Shown piece by piece: positions 11,966 to 19,794 of a stretch of DNA of 64,000 nucleotides. This DNA is from Pseudomonas sp. MYb185. GTDB taxonomy: Bacteria; Pseudomonadota; Gammaproteobacteria; Pseudomonadales; Pseudomonadaceae. The notes under the pieces are model-generated. The model was not told the origin of the DNA. It worked only from the letters and a program-made list of their open reading frames with translations, and searched no databases. The number at the start of each line of letters is the position of its first letter. The first letter of the stretch is position 1. The stretch spans positions 186,001 to 250,000 of the forward strand of contig NZ_PCQD01000006.1 in the NCBI RefSeq assembly GCF_002979975.1, in the 5' to 3' direction. The position numbers and the translations under genes are program-made.

Positions 11966-13027
11966 TTAAGTGGACGGTTGCTTACAAGGATAGACCAGCC
12001 TGCTGAAGTAGCGCGGCCCGTCCTGCCACGCCTCGACCTGGGCCGCCGGGCCGAACAGGGCGGCCAGGCGTGCGCGGATATTGTTCAGTGCCATGCTGGC
12101 TCCCTGGTGCTCCGATTGCTGTGGACAACTATTGGAGACCAGCAGTTCAACGCGCCCCGCACGGTAATGTCCGCTGACCTGGATGTCGCCGCCGGCAATG
12201 CATGGCTGCAGACCATGCAGAATGGCATTCTCCAGCAATGGCTGCAGCGTCAGCAGGGGAAACGGCAGGTTGTCCGGCAGCCCGTCGACCTGCCACTGCA
12301 CCTGCAGGCGCTCGCCCAGACGGTACTGTTCGATGCGCAGGTAACCCCGGCACAGACGGTACTCCTCCCCCCAGGTAGCCACCGCATCGGCGTCGGCGAG
12401 GTTGGCGCGAAACAGGTCGGACAGATCCAGCACGGCATTTTCCGCCTTGTCCGGCTGCGTGCCGATCAGGCTGACGATGCTGTTGAGGCTGTTGAACAGG
12501 AAGTGCGGGCGGATACGTGATTGCAGCGACTGCAGGCGCGCCTGCAATGCTGCCTGGTTCTGCGATTGCCATTGCTGCTGCAGGTAGAAGTAGCGCAGCA
12601 GCATGCTGGTCATGATCAGCGCGATCAGGCCATGGCGCAGCAACTGCTCGGTGTGCAGCGGCGGGGTGCCGGCCATGCCCTGGTACAGCACCCAGTCGGC
12701 AAGCACGGTGAACAGCAGCGCCAGCCCCACCACCACCGCATAACAGCAGGCAATCGCCAGCCCCAGCGGGCGACGGCGCATCCAGTTGCGCAGGCGGCAC
12801 AGCAGAGCGGCGGACAGCAGCACTATCCATTGCACGAACAGCGAGGCCATCGCCAGCTGCAGCCAGTCGAAGCCCTCGGCCACCGGCTGCGCCAGCACCC
12901 AGACCAGCACCATCAGCTCGGCCAGCACCACCAGGGTGAACACCGCAACGGGCGAGCACAGGTCCGGGAGGAAGAAGTCCTCCCCTGCCTGGGGCTTGCT
13001 CAACAATGACCAGAATCCATTCTTCAT
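11966..13027 (-). CDS. algZ: Sensor kinase FimS/AlgZ (LytS-type)
   Basis: Membrane sensor paired with AlgR. The 353-residue protein has several transmembrane helices (residues about 25-150) and the LytS-type His-kinase box RIRPHFLFNSLNS with His175. As usual for this family, the ATPase domain is compact and its classic N-box/G-box motifs are weak. The start MKNGFWSLL fits the upstream spacing only moderately; a start 12 codons earlier is possible. Confidence 0.92.
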   Translation of the reverse strand: MKNGFWSLLSKPQAGEDFFLPDLCSPVAVFTLVVLAELMVLVWVLAQPVAEGFDWLQLAMASLFVQWIVLLSAALLCRLRNWMRRRPLGLAIACCYAVVVGLALLFTVLADWVLYQGMAGTPPLHTEQLLRHGLIALIMTSMLLRYFYLQQQWQSQNQAALQARLQSLQSRIRPHFLFNSLNSIVSLIGTQPDKAENAVLDLSDLFRANLADADAVATWGEEYRLCRGYLRIEQYRLGERLQVQWQVDGLPDNLPFPLLTLQPLLENAILHGLQPCIAGGDIQVSGHYRAGRVELLVSNSCPQQSEHQGASMALNNIRARLAALFGPAAQVEAWQDGPRYFSRLVYPCKQPST

Positions 13028-13120
13028 CCGCGCAGTGTCCGCCAGCCGGGCGCCCTCGTGCAAGCGTGAAATGCTATGCTATGCGCCTTTTCACATCACA
13101 GCTGCGGAACGATCCGAGAC
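13028..13120. promoter_or_regulatory. Divergent algZ/argH promoter region
   Basis: This 93-base gap separates the divergent algZ and argH starts and must hold both promoters. A plus-strand TATGCT/TATGCG stretch near 13073-13084 could serve as a -10 for argH; no confident -35 was found. Confidence 0.35.
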
Positions 13121-14515
13121 ATGAGCCAAGATCAGACTACCAACCAATCCTGGGGTGGCCGTTTCAGCGAACCGGTGGACGCCTTCGTCGCCCGTTTCAC
13201 TGCCTCGGTCGATTTTGACAAGCGCCTGTACAAGCATGACATCCAGGGCTCGATTGCCCATGCCAGCATGCTGACCAAGGTCGGCGTGCTCACCGAAGCC
13301 GAGCGCGACAGCATCATTGATGGCCTGAACGCCATCCGCGCCGAGATCGAGGCCGGTCAGTTTGCCTGGCGGGTCGATCTGGAAGACGTGCACATGAACA
13401 TCGAGGCACGCCTCACCGACCGCATCGGCATCACCGGCAAGAAGCTGCACACCGGCCGCTCGCGTAACGACCAGGTGGCTACCGATATCCGTCTGTGGCT
13501 GCGTGAAGAGATCGACATCATCGTCGCCGAGCTGGAGCGCCTGCAGCGCGGCCTGCTGGAACAGGCCGAGCAGCACGCGGCAGTGATCATGCCCGGCTTC
13601 ACCCACCTGCAGACCGCCCAGCCGGTGACCTTCGGCCACCATCTGCTGGCCTGGTTCGAAATGCTCTGCCGCGACCGCGAGCGTCTGCTCGACTGCCGCA
13701 AGCGGGTCAACCGCATGCCCCTGGGCAGCGCCGCGCTGGCCGGCACCACCTACCCGATCGACCGCAACCTGACCTGCGAGCTGCTGGGCTTCGATGCGGT
13801 ATCCGGCAACTCGCTGGATGGCGTATCCGACCGCGACTTCGCCATCGAATTCTGCGCCGCCGCCTCGCTGGCGATGATGCACCTGTCACGCTTCTCCGAG
13901 GAGCTGGTGCTGTGGACCAGCGCCCAGTTCAACTTCATCGAACTGCCCGACCGCTTCTGCACTGGCTCCTCGATCATGCCGCAGAAGAAGAACCCCGACG
14001 TGCCGGAACTGGTGCGCGGCAAGTCCGGCCGCGTGTACGGTCACCTGATGGGCCTGCTGACCCTGATGAAGAGCCAGCCGCTGGCCTACAACAAGGACAA
14101 CCAGGAAGACAAGGAGCCGCTGTTCGACGCCGCCGACACCCTGCGTGACAGCCTGCGTGCCTTCGCCGACATGATCCCGGCGATCAAGCCCCGTGTGGAA
14201 GTGATGCGTGAAGCCGCCCGCCGCGGCTTCTCCACCGCCACCGATCTGGCCGACTACCTGGTGCGCAAGGGCCTGCCGTTCCGCGACTGCCACGAGATCG
14301 TCGGCCATGCGGTGAAATACGGGGTGGACAGCGGCAAGGACCTGGCCGAGATGAGCCTGGAGGAACTGCGCCGCTTCAGCGACCAGATCGAGCAGGACGT
14401 GTTCGAGGTGCTGACCCTGGAAGGCTCGGTGAATGCCCGCGACCATATCGGCGGCACCGCTCCCAATCAGGTGCTGGCCGCGGTGCAGCGCGGACGCGAC
14501 CTGCTGGCAGGCTGA
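13121..14515 (+). CDS. argH: Argininosuccinate lyase
   Basis: Splits argininosuccinate into arginine and fumarate. The 464-residue protein has the fumarase/aspartase superfamily signature [11 protein letters not shown] around residue 285, plus [13 protein letters not shown] and the [11 protein letters not shown] substrate-binding segment. The ATG at [17 protein letters not shown] is the family start. Its location opposite algZ is conserved in Pseudomonas. Confidence 0.98.
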   Translation: MSQDQTTNQSWGGRFSEPVDAFVARFTASVDFDKRLYKHDIQGSIAHASMLTKVGVLTEAERDSIIDGLNAIRAEIEAGQFAWRVDLEDVHMNIEARLTDRIGITGKKLHTGRSRNDQVATDIRLWLREEIDIIVAELERLQRGLLEQAEQHAAVIMPGFTHLQTAQPVTFGHHLLAWFEMLCRDRERLLDCRKRVNRMPLGSAALAGTTYPIDRNLTCELLGFDAVSGNSLDGVSDRDFAIEFCAAASLAMMHLSRFSEELVLWTSAQFNFIELPDRFCTGSSIMPQKKNPDVPELVRGKSGRVYGHLMGLLTLMKSQPLAYNKDNQEDKEPLFDAADTLRDSLRAFADMIPAIKPRVEVMREAARRGFSTATDLADYLVRKGLPFRDCHEIVGHAVKYGVDSGKDLAEMSLEELRRFSDQIEQDVFEVLTLEGSVNARDHIGGTAPNQVLAAVQRGRDLLAG

Positions 14516-14531
14516 GCGCTCGGCCAACACC

Positions 14532-14732
14532 ATGCCCGACTCCGACCCGCGCCCCCGCTACCGCGTCAGTGCCGACCGCAGCTCGGCACGGCGGCGGGTG
14601 CGCTATGTGGAAAGCAGCCACCCGGATGACGGCAGCTGTACCCTGTGCCAGCTGGACGAGCTGGCACAGGACGAAGCTCAGAGCGCAGCGCTGACCGACA
14701 GGACGAAGCTGCCGGCACCCTCGTCGCCATAG
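14532..14732 (+). CDS. Possible small protein downstream of argH
   Basis: An ATG 17 bases after argH opens a 66-residue frame (MPDSDPRPRYRVSADRSS) that is Arg-rich at first and contains CTLCQLDELAQDE. No family is recognised. Its 3' end overlaps the convergent lipoprotein gene by 55 bases, and part of it encodes a perfect hairpin, so it could equally be untranslated 3' sequence of argH. Confidence 0.25.
   Translation: MPDSDPRPRYRVSADRSSARRRVRYVESSHPDDGSCTLCQLDELAQDEAQSAALTDRTKLPAPSSP
14642..14670. terminator. Perfect 12-bp hairpin between convergent genes
   Basis: CCTGTGCCAGCT (14642-14653) pairs with AGCTGGCACAGG (14659-14670) around a 5-base loop. There is no T run on either side, so it is not a classical terminator. 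Its site just before the end of the opposing lipoprotein gene suggests a 3'-end stabiliser or a Rho-assisted stop. Confidence 0.4.
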
Positions 14733-16030
14733 CTGCCGCTGCTCAACTGGTAGTCGCCGGCATCCAGCCATAGCTCGAGCTGGGCATCGGTACCGCCGGC
14801 GCTGTCATCATCCTGCTCCTCCAGCCCGGCACCCTGCAGCCCGAGTAGTGCGTCGAACTGCGATGAGCGCAGGGTGATACGGTACAGCCCGGCCTCGCTG
14901 ATGCTCAGCTGTGTGCTGGTCGGCTGCCCGCTCATCAGGCGGCCCACCCGGGTTTCACCGGCGGCGATGCCGTCACCCAGCATGGCAACCTGGGTCAGCT
15001 CGGCAGACAGGGTGAACATCCCGTCCACACCATCCAGTTGCGCCGCCTTGACCCGGTAGCTGCCCGGCTCGACCGCCACACTGATCAGCGCATCCCGATC
15101 ACCACCGCTGTCATCGTCACGGGTGTTGATACCCTGCCCGTTCAGCTCCAGCAGACTGTCGAAATCATCCGAGCGCATGCTCAGTTGCAGCAGACCGGCC
15201 TGCTCGATTGCCAGCGTGTAGGTCTGCGGATGGCCGGTGAGCATACCGGTCCGCTCTTCGCCCAGCGGCAGTTGGTCACCATCGCTGAGGGAAATACCCT
15301 CAGGCATCTCCCAACGCTTGAAACTCAGGCTGTAGATCCCTTCATCGGCGGTATCGATCCCCCCGGCAATCACCTGGTAACTCCCCTCCTGCAGCTGGGT
15401 CAGCAGGCGTGAATCGGTCCCGCCGGCACCGTCGTCATCCGTGCGGTTGAGCCCCGGGCCCCGCAGTTTCAATACCGTGTCGAATTCGGTGGAACGCAGC
15501 ACCAGCTCGTACAGCCCCTGCTCCGCGATTGTCAGGGTATAGCGGTTGCCGCCCTTGCCACCGTTGGACTGCAGGCGACCCAGGATCTCCGCCCCCGGCT
15601 CCAGCTCACCATCACTGGTGACTTCAGCGGTGCTCAGTTCCAGGCGGAACGGACCGAAGTCGCTGGCGTTGCTGCCACTGACCGCCAGGCGGTAGATGCC
15701 ATCCTGCTCCGGCTGCAGATAGAGCTGCTCGGCACGCGGGCCGCTGATCAGACGGCTGTCCTCGGACAGCAACAGCAATGTCGGTTGCTGCAGCGCACCG
15801 CTGCTGCTGACCCGATACAGGGTACCGGCCTGCAGTTGCAGCGCGAAGCTCTGCGTGCGCGAACCATCGTTGAGATTGACATCACTCTGGCTGGTCAGCT
15901 CTCCGGCCAGACTGGCCGGCATGTCGCGCACCGGTGCGGCAGAGGTAGAGGTGGCAGGCTCGTTGCAGCCAGACAACAGGATCGCAAGTCCGGCCAGCGG
16001 CAAGGCAACGGCACGATGAGCAAAGTGCAT
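14678..16030 (-). CDS. Lipoprotein with repeated PPC-like beta-sandwich domains
   Basis: A 450-residue exported lipoprotein: signal sequence with lipobox LLSGC near residue 22, then about four tandem modules of roughly 95 residues. Three repeats share the pattern GLY-x-RS-x-FD-x-LL-x-L-x-G-x-GL followed by an acidic DDD(S/G)-GG turn, resembling bacterial pre-peptidase C-terminal (PPC) domains. There is no catalytic domain, although PPC modules usually sit on proteases. The ATG at MHFAHRAV follows AAGGACA. The role is unknown; cell-surface or periplasmic binding is a guess. Confidence 0.8.
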   Translation of the reverse strand: MHFAHRAVALPLAGLAILLSGCNEPATSTSAAPVRDMPASLAGELTSQSDVNLNDGSRTQSFALQLQAGTLYRVSSSGALQQPTLLLLSEDSRLISGPRAEQLYLQPEQDGIYRLAVSGSNASDFGPFRLELSTAEVTSDGELEPGAEILGRLQSNGGKGGNRYTLTIAEQGLYELVLRSTEFDTVLKLRGPGLNRTDDDGAGGTDSRLLTQLQEGSYQVIAGGIDTADEGIYSLSFKRWEMPEGISLSDGDQLPLGEERTGMLTGHPQTYTLAIEQAGLLQLSMRSDDFDSLLELNGQGINTRDDDSGGDRDALISVAVEPGSYRVKAAQLDGVDGMFTLSAELTQVAMLGDGIAAGETRVGRLMSGQPTSTQLSISEAGLYRITLRSSQFDALLGLQGAGLEEQDDDSAGGTDAQLELWLDAGDYQLSSGSYGDEGAGSFVLSVSAAL

Positions 16031-16119
16031 GGGGTGTCCTTTTGTGCTCGATAAGGGGGGAAGACTATAGTCCGATTCTTGCCGCTTGGGCAGCAGCTTG
16101 AAGCGACCAATCAACCCAC

Positions 16120-16146
16120 AGGCGTAGCGCGGGCGCGCTACACCCC
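16120..16146. repeat. Dispersed hairpin repeat, copy B
   Basis: GTAGCGC-GGGC-GCGCTAC (16124-16141) with the same flanks as copies A and C (AGGC before, ACCCC after). The first hairpin of copies A and C is absent here. It lies upstream of the lipoprotein gene and just after the aguA stop codon, so it may act as the 3' end of aguBA. Confidence 0.7.
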
Positions 16147-16152
16147 AAGGGG

Positions 16153-17250
16153 CTAGCCCGCTGGCTGCTGCTGGGTGATGCAGTGGATATTGCCGCCGCC
16201 CAGCAGAATTTCCCGCCCCGGCACCATCACCACCCGGCGCTCGGGAAACAGCGACTCGAGGACCGACTGGGCCTGGGCATCCTGCGGGTCGTCGAACGAG
16301 GGAGCGATGATGCCGCCATTGACGATGAGAAAATTGACGTAGGAACCGGCCAGCCGGATTAACGGGGTACGCGGCTGGCTGCCGGGTACCTGATCCACCC
16401 CCGCGCATTCCTCTGCGCTGGCATGGATCGGTCCGGGTATCGGCATGCGGTGCACGGTCAATTGCCGGCCCTGGGCATCGGTGGCCTGCTCCAGCACCGT
16501 CAGCGCCGCCTGACAGCGAGCATGGTTGGGGTCTTCCGGGTCATCGGTCCAGGCCAGCAGCACTTCGCCGGGCCGGACGAAACAGCAGAAGTTGTCCACA
16601 TGCCCATCGGTTTCATCGTTGTACAAGCCTTCCGGCAGCCAGATGATGCATTCAACGCCCAGATAATCCATCAGCATCCGTTCGACTTCATGGCGCTGCA
16701 GGTGCGGATTGCGGTTGGGGTTGAGCAGGCATTCCTCGGTAGTGATCAGGGTGCCTTCGCCATCCACATGGATGGCTCCGCCTTCCAGCACGAAGCCGTC
16801 GGTACGGTAGCGCGGACAGCGCTCCAGGCCGAGGATCTTGTCCGCCACCTGATCGTCCCGGTTCCATGGCCAATAGAGTCCGCCATCGAAGCCGCCCCAG
16901 GCATTGAAGGTCCAGTCCACGCCACGCAGCCCACCCTGACCATTGCTGACGAAGGTCGGCCCGGTATCCCGTACCCAGGCGTCGTCGCTGCTGATCTCCA
17001 CCACGCGGATCGCCGGGTGGTCCAGTTGCAGGCTGGCATTGGCATACTGCGCCGCCGACACGCCCACGGTCACCGGCTCGAAGCCGGCAATGGCCCTGGC
17101 CACCTCGGCAAAGGCGGCCTGCGCCGGTTTGGCGCCCAGGCGCCAGTTATCCGGGCGCTCCGGCCAGAGCATCCAGGTCTGACTGTGCTGCGTCCACTCG
17201 GCGGGCATGGCATAGCCGTCGGCGCGGGGGGTGCTGTGCAGGGTGTACAT
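16153..17250 (-). CDS. aguA: Agmatine deiminase
   Basis: Converts agmatine to N-carbamoylputrescine and ammonia. The 365-residue protein belongs to the peptidyl-arginine-deiminase fold, with the substrate-site segment [10 protein letters not shown], a His in ETDGHVDNF, and the nucleophile Cys357 in [12 protein letters not shown]. It starts 3 bases after aguB ends, so the pair is an operon. Product feeds AguB. Confidence 0.96.
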   Translation of the reverse strand: MYTLHSTPRADGYAMPAEWTQHSQTWMLWPERPDNWRLGAKPAQAAFAEVARAIAGFEPVTVGVSAAQYANASLQLDHPAIRVVEISSDDAWVRDTGPTFVSNGQGGLRGVDWTFNAWGGFDGGLYWPWNRDDQVADKILGLERCPRYRTDGFVLEGGAIHVDGEGTLITTEECLLNPNRNPHLQRHEVERMLMDYLGVECIIWLPEGLYNDETDGHVDNFCCFVRPGEVLLAWTDDPEDPNHARCQAALTVLEQATDAQGRQLTVHRMPIPGPIHASAEECAGVDQVPGSQPRTPLIRLAGSYVNFLIVNGGIIAPSFDDPQDAQAQSVLESLFPERRVVMVPGREILLGGGNIHCITQQQPAG

Positions 17251-17253
17251 GAA

Positions 17254-18132
17254 TCAGGACTCCAGCGAACCATCCAGGGTTTTCAACGGGCCATACAGGT
17301 TTGGCCGACGGTCACGGAATACGCCCCAGGCACTGCGGACATGTTCCAGTTGGTCCAGGTCGAACTGTTGCACCAGTACCGTTTCATCGGAAGCATTGGC
17401 CTCCTGTACCTTTTCACCGAACTGGTCGGCAATGAAGGACGCACCATAGAAGGTGATGTCATAACCGTCCTGCTCCTCCCGACCGACTCGGTTACTGGCT
17501 ACCAGCGGCATCAGGTTGGCACCGGCATGGCCCTGCTGCACCCGCTGCCAGTGACCCCTGGAGGTGATCGAAGCGTCATGCGGCTCGCTGCCGATGGCGG
17601 TAGGATAGAACAGGATCTCCGCCCCCTGCAGGGCCATCGCCCGGGCGCTTTCCGGGAACCACTGATCCCAGCAGATACCCACGCCGATACGCGCATACCG
17701 GGTATTCCACACCTTGAAACCGGTATCACCGGGATTGAAATAGTATTTCTCGTGATACCCCGGCCCATCGGGGATATGGCTCTTGCGATACACGCCCAGA
17801 TTGCGACCGTCGGCATCGATGATGGCAATGCTGTTGAAACGCGCCCGCCCGGACAGCTCGAAGAAGCTGATCGGCAATACCACCTGCAACTCCCTGGCGA
17901 TTTTCTGGAAGTGTGCGATAGCCGGATTGTCCTCCACCGCGGTCGCCAGCTGCAGGTATTCAGGATTGGGCTTCTGGCAGAAATAGGGCGTCTCGAACAG
18001 CTCCTGGATCAGGATGATCTGCGCCCCCTTGGCGGCAGCCTGGCGTACCAGCTGTTCGGCCTTGGCGATATTGGCCTGGCGATCCCAGCTGCAGCTCATC
18101 TGGGTGGCGGCGACGGTAACGAGGCGGGACAT
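17254..18132 (-). CDS. aguB: N-carbamoylputrescine amidase
   Basis: Hydrolyses N-carbamoylputrescine to putrescine, CO2 and ammonia. A 292-residue nitrilase-superfamily enzyme with the Glu-Lys-Cys triad visible: Glu in LIQELFETPYF, Lys in YRKSHIPDGPGY, and Cys in GVGICWDQWFPE. First gene of the aguB-aguA pair. The putrescine produced could enter the spu pathway genes at the right end of the window. Confidence 0.97.
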   Translation of the reverse strand: MSRLVTVAATQMSCSWDRQANIAKAEQLVRQAAAKGAQIILIQELFETPYFCQKPNPEYLQLATAVEDNPAIAHFQKIARELQVVLPISFFELSGRARFNSIAIIDADGRNLGVYRKSHIPDGPGYHEKYYFNPGDTGFKVWNTRYARIGVGICWDQWFPESARAMALQGAEILFYPTAIGSEPHDASITSRGHWQRVQQGHAGANLMPLVASNRVGREEQDGYDITFYGASFIADQFGEKVQEANASDETVLVQQFDLDQLEHVRSAWGVFRDRRPNLYGPLKTLDGSLES

Positions 18133-18206
18133 GGCGTTCTCCGGCAGGTGAATGATGTATCAGAGCATAACCCATGCACTCCGCCATCGCTTCCCTCCCA
18201 GCACTC

Positions 18207-19055
18207 TCATCGCGCTCTGAAACGCCACTGGCTGAGCACTATCCCGGCAAATACACAGCCTGCGCCCAACCACTGCCAACCAGTCAAACTCTGACCCAGA
18301 AACCAGTAACCCAGTGCCAACGCGGACACCGGGCTGAGCAACAGCAGAATCGAGATGAATACCGGGTCCAGTCCCCGCAGGGCACGAAACCACAGCAGAT
18401 AGGGCAGCGCCGTGCCGAGCACCGCCAGATAGAGATAACCACCCAACTCACTGGAACTCAGCGGCGGCGGCAACCCTTCATACCACAGCATCAAGGGAAA
18501 CAGCAGCAGTCCACCCAGCAACAACTGCCATCCGGTAAAGGCCAGCAGTGGAATGGGCATCTGCCAGCGTTTAACCAACAGTGTGCCCAGCGCCATGCTG
18601 AGCGCCGCCACGGTAGCCGCCAGCACGCCGATGCCATCCCAGACCAGGCGACTGGGCGATACCAGTACCAGCGCCACACCGACCAGCCCCAGCACTACCC
18701 CTGACAACGTTTGCAGGGCGGTACGCTGGCGGAATAATAGCCAACCGAACCCCACCACCAACAGTGGCTGGGTACAGATCAGCAGGGCAGCCAGCCCACC
18801 CGGCAACCGGTAGGCGCTGACAAATAATGGCCAGTGCAACAACGACATGCAGAGTGCGCTCACCACCAGCAGCCTGAGCCAATCACGCCGCGCTGGTACA
18901 TACCGGGTGAGCAGTACCATTACCAGTCCTACGGGCAGAATCCGCAATACCGCCGCCGTCAGCGGTCGATCCGGCGGTAGCCACTCGGTGGTTACCAGGT
19001 AGGTGCTGCCCCAGACCAGCGGCGGCAGCGCCGCCATGATCCATAACCGATTCAT
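18207..19055 (-). CDS. EamA/DMT-family exporter
   Basis: A 282-residue integral membrane protein with about ten transmembrane helices arranged as two EamA repeats (VWGSTYLVTTEWLPPDRPL; second repeat ending LGQSLTGWQWLGAGCVFAGIVLS). Family members export amino acids or metabolites; the substrate cannot be read from sequence. Start MNRLWIMAALPP follows GGGAGCGAT. Although it lies next to the catabolic regulon, no sigma-54 promoter was found on its own strand. Confidence 0.85.
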   Translation of the reverse strand: MNRLWIMAALPPLVWGSTYLVTTEWLPPDRPLTAAVLRILPVGLVMVLLTRYVPARRDWLRLLVVSALCMSLLHWPLFVSAYRLPGGLAALLICTQPLLVVGFGWLLFRQRTALQTLSGVVLGLVGVALVLVSPSRLVWDGIGVLAATVAALSMALGTLLVKRWQMPIPLLAFTGWQLLLGGLLLFPLMLWYEGLPPPLSSSELGGYLYLAVLGTALPYLLWFRALRGLDPVFISILLLLSPVSALALGYWFLGQSLTGWQWLGAGCVFAGIVLSQWRFRAR

Positions 19056-19248
19056 ATCGCTCCCTCTCCATGCAGCTTGCCAACGTGGTGCGCTCTGAAC
19101 CTGGCCGCAGATGATAAAGACGCCATGGCACTGGCTTACTGTCTTACTCAGCAATATGGATGCCAACCCACCCCAGCAACACCGGTGCCGCCAGTACCGC
19201 CGCGGGCGACTGCAATCCTGAGCCGGGGTCCAGTTCAGGATGAAGGCG

Positions 19249-19264
19249 TTTCTTGCATATTGCA
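19249..19264 (+). promoter_or_regulatory. Putative activator site upstream of the Rid gene
   Basis: TTTCTTGCATATTGCA reads in the direction of transcription about 70-85 bases before the -24 element. It shares ATATTGCA and TTTC with the elements upstream of the racemase-like and CoA-transferase promoters, and is a candidate enhancer for the cluster's sigma-54 activator. Confidence 0.5.
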
Positions 19265-19331
19265 GTGGCCAGGCTGTGCCATGACGTAGTCCAGCTGCCG
19301 GTGGATACCGCCAATGCAGGGCGTCGGCAGC

Positions 19332-19347
19332 TGGCTCGTTTCTTGCT
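19332..19347 (+). promoter_or_regulatory. Sigma-54 promoter of the Rid gene
   Basis: TGGCTCGTTTCTTGCT has GG and GC exactly ten bases apart and matches the -24/-12 consensus closely. Transcription would start near 19358, about 25 bases before the ATG. Confidence 0.8.
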
Positions 19348-19382
19348 CCGATATCAGTGACATTCGCTGAGGGGGTTCCGTG

Positions 19383-19775
19383 ATGCAACGTATACATACC
19401 CAACCTGATCCGTTTGAGTCCTTTGCCCTGTCCCAGGCAATAGCCGTTGGCGAGTGGATCTTCGTATCCGGGCAGGCAGCCCTGAATGATCAGGGCGACA
19501 TTGTTGGGGAGGGCAACTTTCGGCTGCAGGCCGAGGCTGCGTTTGACAACCTGCAGGCGATTCTCAAGGCCGCGCACGCCAGTCTGAAGGATGTGGTCAA
19601 GGTCACCATCTTCGTGACCGACATGCAGTATTTTCCCGATGTGGTGGAGCTGCGGCGGCGCTACTTTACCCCGCCCTATCCAGCCGACAGCATTGTCGAA
19701 GTAAAGGCGCTGGCATTACCGCAACTGATGTTCGAGATCGAGGCCATCGCCATACGCGGCGCAGGTAGCGCATGA
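19383..19775 (+). CDS. Rid (YjgF/YER057c) family protein lacking the catalytic Arg
   Basis: A 130-residue Rid-family protein, normally a trimer that hydrolyses reactive enamines/imines. Recognisable segments are VSGQAALN, AAFDNLQAILKAA, VVKVTIFVTDM and the C-terminal FEIEAIAIRG. In archetypal RidA the active-site arginine lies in an A-R-S-C-V-E-V context; here the matching stretch reads ADSIVEV (Asp102), so enamine deaminase activity as in RidA is doubtful and a Rid4-7-type role is more likely. GAGGGGG precedes GTG-ATG; the ATG is taken, but the adjacent GTG could also start. Sigma-54 promoter upstream. Confidence 0.85.
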   Translation: MQRIHTQPDPFESFALSQAIAVGEWIFVSGQAALNDQGDIVGEGNFRLQAEAAFDNLQAILKAAHASLKDVVKVTIFVTDMQYFPDVVELRRRYFTPPYPADSIVEVKALALPQLMFEIEAIAIRGAGSA

Positions 19776-19794
19776 ATGGCCGAGCGCAGACGCG

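Larger units (their letters stand above)
19056..19382. promoter_or_regulatory. Divergent exporter/Rid regulatory region
   Basis: This 327-base stretch holds no supported gene. It contains the Rid-gene sigma-54 promoter (19332-19347), a TTTC...ATATTGCA element (19249-19264), and another GCAATATG octamer at 19151-19158. An inverted ATCCTGA/TCAGGAT pair lies around 19215-19241. Confidence 0.6.
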
